64,000 bases of DNA from Simmondsia chinensis (taxonomy: Eukaryota; Streptophyta; Magnoliopsida; Caryophyllales; Simmondsiaceae), in NCBI GenBank assembly GCA_018398585.1, contig JAGTTD010000015.1, positions 29,841,478-29,905,477 of the forward strand. The letters run 5' to 3'. The notes under the pieces were generated by a model. That model searched no databases and was not told the DNA's origin. It was given only the letters and a program-made list of their open reading frames with translations. Both the position numbers and the translations under genes were made by a program. Positions 44,782 through 54,108 of the stretch are shown in pieces. Position 1 is the stretch's first letter. Each line of letters begins with the position of its first letter.

Positions 44782-44900
44782 ACTATGAGCACCTAATGCC
44801 TTTACTAGTGAAGAACTTAATGCTATAGCTAATAAGGACAGTACAAAATAAAGTACAAAGTATTGGACTAATTTAGCATATTATCACAATTGAAAAAAAA

Positions 44901-45932
44901 AACTGGAACTGTGGAGAGGGGTTCTAGAGTCGAAGGGCTTGCGACTAAGCAGAGCCAAGACCGAGTACATGGAACTCAAGTTCGATCCATCTACCACGCC
45001 TAGCCGAGAATAAGTCAAGATTGGACACGAGGCCATTTCGAAGACGGAAAGATTCAGGTATTTAGGGTCCACGATACAACACAATGGCGAAGTGGACGAG
45101 GATGTCAGCTACAGGATCAAATCGGGTTGGCACAAGTGGAGGATGGCCTCTGCGGTACTTTGTGATAGAAAATTCCCCTTGAAGCTAAAGGGAAGATACT
45201 ATAAGACGGTGGTGCGGCCAGCCATGGCGTATGGGGCGGAGTGCAGGGTGATGAAACAATAGCACACTCAGAAGATGAAGATGGCGGAGATGCGAATGCT
45301 GAGTGGATGTGCGGACACACAAGGAAGGATAGGATTAGAAACGACATCATAAGAGGTAAATTGGGCGTAGCTCCCATTGAAGATAAATTAAGGGAGCATC
45401 GTTTGAGGTGGTTCGGACATGTCAGGATGAGACCGGAAGAAGCTCCAGTCAGAAGATGCGAACAGCCTATTACTACATTAGGCAGAAGAGGCAGAGGCAG
45501 ACCGAAGAAGAGATGGCTTGAGATGATTCGACAAGACCTCACCCACCTAAACCTTCGGGAGGAGATGGTCTTAGATAGAGCCCAATGGAGGGCTAGCATA
45601 GGGGTATTAGATGACCCGGTTGGAGTAGGATAGTCTTTAGCTCTATCTGTCTATCCCTTTCTATCTTTCTATCCCTATCTCATCCTCTCTCTCGTACTCT
45701 TTCCGTTTCTCATCTACCTTTTTCTTTTTTTTGGTGTGGCCCATACTTATGCTCTCTGATGTTTGCCAAGTCTTTTGGCTGATGGATGCAAGACCATCAT
45801 CTTAGGCTGGGGGTCCTAGGAAACAGCCTCTCTTTAGGGTAGCCCCCTAAAGGGGGAAGACTGCGTACATCTACCCTCCCTAGACCCTGCTTTTGGCGGG
45901 AGCCCTTGGTGGCACTGGGATTGTTGTTGTTG
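44901..45932 (+). mobile_element. 5'-truncated RTE-like LINE with 19-bp duplication
   Basis: The 19-bp direct repeat TATCACAATTGAAAAAAAA at 44882-44900 and 45933-45951 frames the insertion. 44901-45240 encodes the RT C-terminal half (text like RFRYLGSTIQHNGEVDEDV, KGRYYKTVVRPAMAYGAEC). A one-frame shift leads to 45241-45633 with [35 protein letters not shown] and [11 protein letters not shown] 3' UTR follows, ending with the shared tail (45805-45925) and (TTG)n. Stops and frameshifts make it inactive. Confidence 0.9.
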
Positions 45933-46009
45933 TATCACAATTGAAAAAAAATTTCAGCAAAATATCATAACTTTGAAAATATTTAGCAAACTATCACATT
46001 TTACTGTAG

Positions 46010-46112
46010 CACATTGGGTGCACGACATACGGAAAGGCGTGCACCCACTGTTGCACGACGTCCCGTGCGTGTTGCACGCCGTCCCGTACGGCATGCAACA
46101 GTGTGCTAAAAT
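46010..46112. repeat. GC-rich island with GTTGCACG-CGTCCCG repeats
   Basis: 'gttgcacgacgtcccgtgcg' and 'gttgcacgccgtcccgtacg' are tandem. An inverted pair 'actgttgca'...'tgcaacagt' encloses them, and 'gggtgcacg'...'cgtgcaccc' lies at the left. It stands out in an AT-rich background. Confidence 0.6.
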
Positions 46113-46247
46113 AAGTTTTTTTTTTTTTTAAGTTTCACATCTTTAAAATTTAAAAAAAATTAATAAATTTTTTTTTCATTTAAATTATTTTTATTTTTAA
46201 TTTTATAATTTGAATCACTAAATGCGTATATTTTTATTTTTAATTAC

Positions 46248-46360
46248 GGGTCTGGGAAGTCCTCACCCTCAGGTTGGGGGTACTGGGAAACAGCCTCTCT
46301 TCAGGTTAACACCCTGAAGGGAGGAGGCTGCGTACATCCGCCCCCCAAACCCTGCGTAAA
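46248..46360 (+). mobile_element. 5S rRNA-headed SINE, 5'-truncated copy
   Basis: Begins within the last part of the 5S head ('tctgggaagtcctcaccctc'), then 'aggttgggggtactgggaaa', 'cagcctctcttcaggttaac', 'aggctgcgtacatccgcccc'. It preserves the exact head-tail junction of the copy at 4047. Confidence 0.8.
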
Positions 46361-47690
46361 CAATCATTTCATATTGTTCAAATTACATATGAATTTTTAA
46401 AATATATTTGAGGCGCAGGACATCTGCCCCCCAGAGTCTCTTTTATTTGAGGTGCAGGCTATTGAATTGTGAGTTTATCCTTACTAATTATCGAAAAAAT
46501 AATAAACGTTAAAATTACAATCTCTAATTTAAAATTCTCTCTATTTTTAATCTTTATTTCTTCTTCTCTCTTTATCTATTTTTCTTTTGCAAAAAAGAAA
46601 GATAAATTACATATTAATACTTTTTTTTTCTTGAACATTATATTAATACTCTAAGTTTGGCATACTAATTTTTTAATTTATAAATTTTATGAAATAATAT
46701 TTTAATCTAAAAGTCACATATATTCAATACAATAGTCTAAACAATAAAGTGTAGCAGTGCAAAACGCAGTTACTTAGGCGGTTTAAACCACAATGTTATT
46801 GTAGCACTGCTAATGCATAAGAGTTTGACGAGACACCAGCATTACATACTGTAGTTTGGATTATGTTATTCAACGTATATAACTTTTTGACTAAAAGAAA
46901 AAAAAATTAATATATCAAACTTTAGAGTACTAGTATCTAATTTACACAAGAAAGACCTAAATTACAAAAAATAATGTTACTACGAGAGCAAAATTATTGC
47001 TATTAGAAAAAAAATTATATTATAACTCTTATCATTTAAAAATAATATTATTCTTCTAACAATAATAATTTTTGTGCGGATCCCATTATAAATTGTCTTC
47101 TTTTGAGCCAAGAAAAACATGATCAGGTTTTGGCTTTTACCCAAAGTGATAACATAAAATAACTGGGTGAACCGACGTGTCACTTATGGAAATATTTAAT
47201 TTATATATTTAATAATATAATAAAAAATTATTAAACTGTAAAAATAATATTAAGTTAAGTATTTTTATAAGTTAATAATCTCTTACAATTATTTTAAATA
47301 ATTGGTAGGACACATATAAACTATATAAGAGTGTAAGGAAAAACAGAGTAAAGAAAACTAGATGAAAACAAAACGGAGCTGTCCTAATGATAGAAACTGG
47401 TCACAGTCAAGAGAGGCCAAAACACCTAAGATATCCCACAGTGAAAAAACGACTAACAAAAGCACGAGACCAAAACAGAAACGAAAAGTACGCAAAACAA
47501 TGGATACCTGACCTAGAGGACCTGAAACACTACAACAAAAGGATAAACCAGTACAATGAATAGACTCACACACTATGCTCCCTCCAGGGATCGGGATGCA
47601 AAATGCGTTTGACTTTTTTTATTTAACTTGGCTAACTCCTTACTGTATTGTATCAAAATCACTTTTGTAGAATGTATTGTATCAAAATCA
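46361..47690. other. Intergenic, AT-rich
   Basis: 46735-46860 has a second 'gtagcagtgcaaaacgcagt' island, partly inverted with 'attgtagcactgctaatgca'. 47340-47580 is purine-rich like 32120-32525 and may be LINE UTR. No gene. Confidence 0.4.
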
Positions 47691-48100
47691 CTTTTGTAGA
47701 TTTGCACATTTATTATTTAAGTATTCAACATTCCAATATAATAAGGTATCTTGAAGTTTAAACATTTTTCGATCACACCTTGAAGTCTAAAAATTTCATC
47801 AATCAAGTACTCTTTCCCGAAAGTTGATATCGGCTCATAATTTCAATAATATATATGTAGAATCTGATGGTCTTTCCAGAAAATTGCTGATATGACACAT
47901 TATTTTGATAATATATATGGATTCCTTTCGCTAGAAATCGGTAACTTTTTTTTTATTGCAGTGTATTGAATTTTCCTTGGAAACATTAATGTAACTTTTA
48001 TATTTGTCAGAATCGTGTAACATCAATAAGCGCAATTTAAATTAGCCAGATTTTGATACGAAATTCAGTAGATTCTACAATAGATACCTTTAAACATCAA
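47690..48100. repeat. Dispersed TATCACTTAG-type repeat, copy 7
   Basis: 'aaggtatcttgaagtttaaa', 'gatatgacacattattttga', 'tagaaatcggtaac'. Continues in the tandem block at 48105-48525. Confidence 0.55.
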
Positions 48101-48104
48101 GATA

Positions 48105-48525
48105 ACAAATCCGTTGTCTCAAAGAACTCTCGCAGACGTAGCATCTGGGGGGATGAGATGTACGTAGTCTGACCTTTATAGGAGGCTACCTTGGAGAGGA
48201 GGCTGTTTCCGAAGGCCTCCCAACCCTCAAAGGTATTAACATACTTTATTACATATATTAAATTATCAGAATATCTAGATGATAAATGTTCAAATTTTAA
48301 GCTATCTCGATGGTAAGTTTCTTACAAAAAGCTCCTACAAAGACAGGGTTTGGGGAAGGCGAGATGTATACAGCCTGACCTTTACTGGGGGCTATCTTGA
48401 AAGGGAGGTTGTTTCTGAAGGTCTCTCAACTCTAAAAGGTATTAACATACTTTATTGTATATATTAAATTATCAGAATATTTAAATGATAAATGTTTAAA
48501 TTTTAAGATATCTAGACTGTAAGTC
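48105..48525 (-). repeat. Tandem duplication containing two SINE-tail copies
   Basis: Two ~205-bp units (about 48105-48312 and 48313-48525). Each has a minus-strand shared tail ('gatgtacgtagtctgacctt' / 'gatgtatacagcctgacctt') and the same following text 'ggtattaacatactttatt', 'attatcagaatat'. The tail inserted first and was then duplicated with flank. It lies 40-460 bp upstream of the protease-inhibitor TATA box. Confidence 0.75.
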
Positions 48526-48563
48526 TGTTATTAAATATTTATTTTGAATATTGTGATGGAGGC

Positions 48564-48572
48564 TATATAAAT
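48564..48572 (+). promoter_or_regulatory. TATA box of the protease inhibitor gene
   Basis: TATATAAAT within 'ggctatataaatgag', about 45 nt upstream of the ATG at 48616, leaving a leader of roughly 15-25 nt. Confidence 0.65.
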
Positions 48573-48615
48573 GAGACTTTGAATTGAATTTTCACAAAGG
48601 ACTCACCAAGCAAAT

Positions 48616-50689
48616 ATGGAAAATAGCATGGCTATAACATGTCCTGGTAAGCCTTTATATTCAATGTATTTTCTTTAATTTTTTTTTTACCATTAAATTT
48701 CAAATAATTATTATTAGAAATATAAAATAAATTTTAAATATAAATATTTTCTTGATAATTAGCAACAAACTCGTAATACAAAGCATAAAACTTGTACAAA
48801 CGAGTCCTCAGTCAACCTCTATGAAGATGGGGATCAAAAGTGACAAGTACAAAACAACTCTAACTGAGAAAACAAGATTACAAACAGAAAATAGGTGAAA
48901 CTAACATACACTAAAGTCTCAATTACCACTGGAGAGAACTGGTAGGAAGGAACAAACCAGAAGATAGAAAAAAAAAAAAAAACAACTAAGATATTTAATA
49001 GCTTAAACTTTTAAAACAGTTGGTTTTTTTGATACAGTTTAAGAACCTCTATTGATCCATCATCGCCCAACTCCTTCTATTAGAAAAATTTATCAGTAAG
49101 GTATTTTGAGATTTGAGCATTTATCACTTAGATGCCGTTACCTTATTAAATGGAAAACGGAGTACCATAAAGTTTGAAAATTTTATCACTTGCGGACGCT
49201 AAAATGGAATCTAGTGAATTTTTGTCAAAATCTGGCTAACTTTCACCAAAAAAATGCTGATGTGCTTTCAGCACAAATTCAGTAGATTATGAAATAAATC
49301 CATTCGATTCTATCAAAAGGTATAAGATTGATAAAGTTTTGACAAAAGGTATGAAATGATTAAAGCTATGAATTTGTTGGAATCAAATTCCATGACAATA
49401 GGCAAAAGGTATATGATTGATGAAATTTTAAAATTTTAGGCTCGAGGTACTTTAGTGAAAATGTTTTTAAGCCTCATAGTATCTCATTTTATATATTAAA
49501 ACGTCAGAATGCTTAAATAATAAAGATGTATATGGCGTTTTTTTTCCAAAAAAAATGCTTTTATATAGAAGCAAAAGTTACTTTTCTTTTTTAAGCAGAA
49601 TCAGATATGTCGTGCTTTTACTTTAAACCAGAAGTTGAAGCAAAAAATACAAATGTTTAGGCAAAAATACCCTTATGGAAATTTCTCATGACGACTGGAT
49701 TTTCAGGATGGGGGTCCTCGGCAATAGCATCTCTTCCACCCGGAAGGGGGAAGGCTGCGTACATCCACCCCCAGACCCCGCTTCGTTCGGGAGCCCCAGT
49801 GGCACGGGGTGTTGTTGTCGTTGTTGTTGTTGTACCCTTATGGAAATGATATTTTTTTCCCTTACAAAAGTGCTTCTAAACAAGCGGTTTTTTCACAATT
49901 TGGTCGAACATAAATTGAGGGAGCAACGTTTGCAGTGGTTTGGACATGTTAGGAGGAGACCGACCACTGCCCCTTTCAGGAGATGCGAGCAACTCCATAC
50001 TACGCATGGGAGAAGAGTGAGAGGCAGGCCAAAGACGAGCTGAATGGAGACGATTCGTCACGACCTCACCACCTAAACCTAAATGAGAAGATGGCCTTAG
50101 ATAGAGCTGAGTGGAGAGTTAGCATAGGTATAGCCAGTATAGCAATTTAAAATAGAGGAGTACATCTAGGCTAGTTATAGCGCCCTTAGGCTTATATGTG
50201 ATTTGCTGCTTGTTGCTTTATTGTTTTATTGCTTATTACTGCAGTACGCTCTTTCTGTGCTATTGTTGTTGTTATGCTTTTTAAGTTGAGGGTCCTCAGA
50301 TGTAGCCTCCCTTTAGGGGTAAGGCTATGTACAGCTCACTCTCTCAAACCCTGCATTGATGGGAGCCCTTGAGGCACTGGGTTTATTGTTGTTTGTTGTC
50401 GTCCAATTTATTCCCTAACAACTTAAACTTTTGGAGTGGGTGGTTCCGGGACAATTACGAATAGCATAAAATAAATTTGAATTTCACAGGAAAGAACTCA
50501 TGGCCGGAGCTGGTTGGGACTTTAGGTAGGACAGCAGCGGCAAGGGTGGAAAGAGAGAACAAACGTGTCCGTGCCATTGTTCTGAAGGTTGGTACTCCGA
50601 CGACCAGAGATTTCAGGTGTGATCGGGTTTGGGTTTGGGTTTGGGTTAACAATCAAGGGGTGGTGGTCCAAGCCCCTCGTGTTGGTTAG
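48616..50689 (+). CDS. Potato type I serine protease inhibitor (MEROPS I13), two exons
   Basis: A small canonical inhibitor of trypsin/chymotrypsin-like or subtilisin-like proteases, usually a wound or defence protein. Exon 1 48616-48646 ([10 protein letters not shown] and a split Gly codon; donor CCTG|GTAAGC); exon 2 50490-50689 (acceptor TTTCACAG|GAAAG). Total 76 residues, no signal peptide. Family signature [12 protein letters not shown], then [12 protein letters not shown] and the binding loop [13 protein letters not shown]. By alignment to eglin/CI-2 the P1-P1' bond is R50-D51, suggesting trypsin-type specificity. C9 and C54 match the disulfide of the buckwheat inhibitor. After DRV the chain reads WVWVWVNN where relatives read RVWVN: a TGGGTT hexamer repeat (50626-50648) adds two residues and replaces an Arg. 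The 1.84-kb intron is filled with a dispersed repeat, a SINE and a LINE fragment. Confidence 0.9.
48647..49084. other. Protease inhibitor intron, left part
   Basis: Contains a purine-rich segment (48770-48960), perhaps LINE UTR, and an A-run at 48967-48982. No motif. Confidence 0.4.
49085..49530. repeat. Dispersed TATCACTTAG-type repeat, copy 8
   Basis: 'tttatcacttagatgccgtt', 'gtgaatttttgtcaaaatct', 'ggctcgaggtactttagtg', 'tattaaaacgtcagaatg'. In the protease-inhibitor intron. Confidence 0.6.
49683..49832 (+). mobile_element. Short SINE/LINE-tail insertion with 15-bp duplication
   Basis: Perfect repeat TACCCTTATGGAAAT at 49668-49682 and 49833-49847. 150 bp: short head 'ttctcatgacgactgg', then 'gggggtcctcggcaatagca', 'aaggctgcgtacatccaccc', 'cagaccccgcttcgttcggg', ending in (TTG)n. 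Either a very short SINE or an extremely truncated LINE. Confidence 0.88.
49908..50398 (+). mobile_element. 5'-truncated RTE-like LINE
   Basis: Encodes text like [17 protein letters not shown] and [11 protein letters not shown], then a 3' UTR ('gagtggagagttagcatagg') and the shared tail ('ggtcctcagatgtagcctcc', 'gaggcactgggtttattgtt'). Ends within 95 bp of exon 2. Flanks hint at a CAATTT-based duplication, not convincing. Confidence 0.8.
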
Positions 50690-51001
50690 CCATACCTATT
50701 TAAAACTATAGTTAAAATAAAGTTCGGGTGGCGTTACGGGGCATCTTTTATAGAAGTCAAGTATATAGGCGTCGTAAAATTTACGTCAGTAATAAAAATT
50801 GTCCTCGATTTAACACCACCCTGTAGCTATCACTGTGTTTATTATCGATAAATAATAGCCGTGTTACATCTATCGATGAAAATGTTATGTTGTCGAGAAA
50901 AATAGTTGAGTTCGTGGTAACATTTTTTTTTATAGAATTGTTGTTGAAAGTGTTATTAGATGTAAAAATAATAATTTGGGACATCAACTTAATAATATTT
51001 A

Positions 51002-51678
51002 TTGTAAATTATAGAAAATTTTCTTGTTTTTTGCTTTAAAAATAGAAAATCCCCCTCACAAGAAAAAATACTTACAAAACTCCCTTACTTTTAAAAATTT
51101 ATCACTTAACCCCCCTGTAATTTTTTTTGACCATTTTGCCCCTGAAGAGTAAGGGGGTTATATGTTTAATTATATTTTTAAAGGGGGTTTTATATTATTA
51201 GACAAAAATTAAAAAAAAAATTTATGTTTTTTGCAATAGAATTAAGAGAATTTTATATATTTATAAAAAAATATAATTGTTGTAATTAAATATAGTAATG
51301 ATATTATAAGTTTAGAAGATAAAAAATATTTTTAAATTTTCATAAACGGTATTATAAGATAGAATATAATATTTTTATTAATATTATAACATCACTACTA
51401 TATAATTAATTAAAATAATAACTTTTATATATATAGAAAACCCATTCTTTTGTAAATATAAAAAAAAAATTCTTATTTTTCCTCAAAACATAAAATCCTA
51501 CCTAAAAATAAAATCAAATACTTAATTATTTTATTTTGAAGGGCAAAATGGTCAAAAAAAGTTATTTGGGAGCAAAATGATAATTTTTTAAAATTGAGGG
51601 GGTTTAATGAGTGATTTTATTTGTAAGGGGGGTTTTCTGTTTTCAAAACAAAAGTCAGAGGTTTTTTGTAATTTACCA
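51002..51678. mobile_element. MULE-type MITE, 9-bp duplication
   Basis: Perfect 9-bp repeat TAATATTTA at 50993-51001 and 51679-51687. Arms start TTGTAAATTATAGAAAATTT and end with 'tttttgtaatttacca', with 'gaccattttgcccctg' and its complement 'gggcaaaatggtcaaa' inside. 677 bp. Confidence 0.88.
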
Positions 51679-51689
51679 TAATATTTAAT

Positions 51690-51960
51690 TATATATTTTT
51701 CTTATTTTGTTGCATGGTTATGTTATAATGCATATATAACTTATTCCAATTATTTCTAATAATTTAATATCAATTAAAAATTAATTTAATGATTTATTGA
51801 AAATTATTTTTAAAATAATTTTATTTAAATTAGTACATTACCAATGTATGTTTTTTAGGTTAAATACGTTTAAAATTATAAGCAAATTTTTATTCATAAT
51901 ATTAAGAACAATTAAAATTATTTAATTAAAAATTATGAATTATCTCTAATATCAGAAAGG
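51690..51960. other. AT-rich spacer
   Basis: Nothing recognised. Confidence 0.4.
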
Positions 51961-53400
51961 TGGGACGGAAATCCAATTGAGATTTATCATATATTTACAG
52001 ATGCAGTTGCCAATGAGATTCTAAATAAGAAAGAATCTAAACCCTAGACAATCGATGAATGTCGACATATAATTGATTGACCAAAATGAAAAGATGCAAT
52101 GCATCACGAATTGAACTCGTCAACCAAAATAGGAGTGTTTGAACTAGTAGTCGAGACACTCGAAAATGCTAAACCATTTGGTTATTAATGGGTATTTATG
52201 CGCAAGTGTAATGAACTCAATAAAATTATAGGATATAATGTATGACTTGTATCATAACGTTTCTCATATAGACTGTAACATTGATTGTCATGAGACATAC
52301 TCTTACGTGATGGATAACACTACAGTCAAATTTGTGATCAGTTTGGTAGTTTTAACCACTGGATAATGGCATTATATATGAAAATTCCTAAAGGATTGAA
52401 AATGCTGCAAGCATTTAGCTCAACAGCTCGATATTTATACTACCTAACTATGAAAATCCTTGCACGCATGGCTCGAAAGAATATGGATGCATGTGGTGTT
52501 ATCGCCTTAGTGAAGACTTAATAAAAGAAGGATATCGAAATAATCTTATTTACCCATGCGTATTTATTAAGAACGGAGGATTTGGATTCACCATAATTAC
52601 AGTATATGTTGATGATTTGAACAATATTATTGGATAGAAGAGATCTCAAAAATTGCTGACTATTTGAAGGGGAAATATAATACAGGATCATGAAAAAGTG
52701 AAATTTCAACTTAGTATCCAAATTGAGCATATAACGAATGGGATCCTTATTCGTCAATCATCATGCATGGAGAAAATATTGTCATAATTCCATATGAATA
52801 ACGATTATCTTCACTTAATGTGAATAAAGATCTTTTTTACAGCGTGAAAAAAGAAATCCTCATAGTACATCCTATATGAGACTATTCTATTCAAAGCTGT
52901 CCAAAAGAAAGTTGATTGGATACGTGGATGGTGGATATCTTTTTGATCTATACAAAGCGATAATTCAGACCGATTTTTTTTTTCCGATAATTAGACAGCG
53001 CACCCACGAAAGTGGAGTTCGAGAAAGCCCACAAGAGCAACGCAGACTGATTACATTTCCACTTGTGGAAACACTTTTTGATGAAGCCATCAATAGCAAC
53101 TACTTCATCAAATCATTTCGAAATTCTTGAAATTCATGAAGCAAGTTGAGAGTGCATGTGGTTATTATAGAACCGAGCATATCATATCAGAGTTCTTTCA
53201 TCCTTATGAGCTTTAGAAAAATAGTTGCATTGATGTGCCTAAGTCCCACTCAAGTTACAACATAGCAGATTTGTTTAACAATACTATTTTCAAGAAAACC
53301 TATGTGTCAACTTAAGAATTCGATGTGATTATAAGATTTTGTATCCACAAGGGAAAATTTTTATACTATGAATAATGTACTTTTTATTCCAATGGACTTT
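51960..53400 (+). mobile_element. Old Ty1/copia pol relic
   Basis: Broken frames read as copia RT and RNase H: WPKWKDAMHHELN, FELVVETLENAKPFGY, then YVDDLNN at about 52603-52622, and a C-terminal HSSYNIADLFNN near 53252-53287. Large deletions and many stops. The younger copia element at 53467 sits just downstream, in the same orientation but unrelated in its LTR. Confidence 0.75.
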
Positions 53401-53466
53401 TTTAGTAAGGTTTTTAACAAAACATGTCTGTACTATGTAAAAACGAAGCGAAATTGTTGCACATAT

Positions 53467-53938
53467 TGTTGATGTATTTTGAAAATTAGAATTGTTAATA
53501 AAGTATTTGAGATTTGTTCCGATATTATTTAAAGTGTTTTTTACATGTATGGGATGTGTGTCGACACACAATCTTACAGAACGAAAATGCAGAGTTGTGT
53601 GTTGACACACAGAGCTCGTGTGTCAACACACAATCTTACAGAAACACACGGAACAGAGCCGTGTGTCGACACACAGGGCCAGTTTTTGACAGTTTTAGTT
53701 CGCAGCTTTTCCCGGTTTTTGGCCCCCCTTTTTGGGGTGTTTCTTGGGACGTATCTCTTCGTTGTCTTCATATATATTCTCCCATTCAATCAGATTTACA
53801 CTTACTTGAATGAACTGAAAAAAGAAAGAGAGAATATTGTAAGAACTTGCGATTAAAAGTATTGAAAGTTCTTGGGCAAAACATCATTCTCATTCATCTC
53901 TTTTGTCTCTCCCTTTACACACTTTCACTTCATCGTTT
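53467..53938 (+). repeat. 5' LTR with four palindromes
   Basis: TGTGTGTCGACACACA, a perfect 16-bp palindrome, at 53555-53570; variants at 53596-53611, 53617-53632 and 53660-53675. The segment 'gaatattgtaagaacttg' lies near 53831. The end is set by the last base shared with the 3' LTR. Confidence 0.88.
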
Positions 53939-54108
53939 TGGTTGTCGTTGTATCCTCGAGACTATTTCCTACGCTGAAATAAGTCTTAAGGAAAGTGACT
54001 ACACGGCCTCGACATCTGAGATCTCTAGGATACCCATTCTTGCGAATTTTGCAAGAGTTTATTCCAACAATCTTAAGACTTATTCTTGTTTTGTGATCTT
54101 GGTTTGAT

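Noticed and set aside
45117..45599. 160-codon minus-strand ORF
   Set aside because: Antisense shadow of the LINE reverse-transcriptase text on the plus strand.
50620..50650. Interstitial telomere repeat
   Set aside because: The GGGTTT units are not the plant telomere heptamer TTTAGGG and lie within the inhibitor reading frame.
53329..53856. Several Cys/Thr/His-rich ORFs of 71-103 codons
   Set aside because: They are readings of the LTR palindrome repeats (VCRHT / CVDTQ patterns) in different frames and strands.
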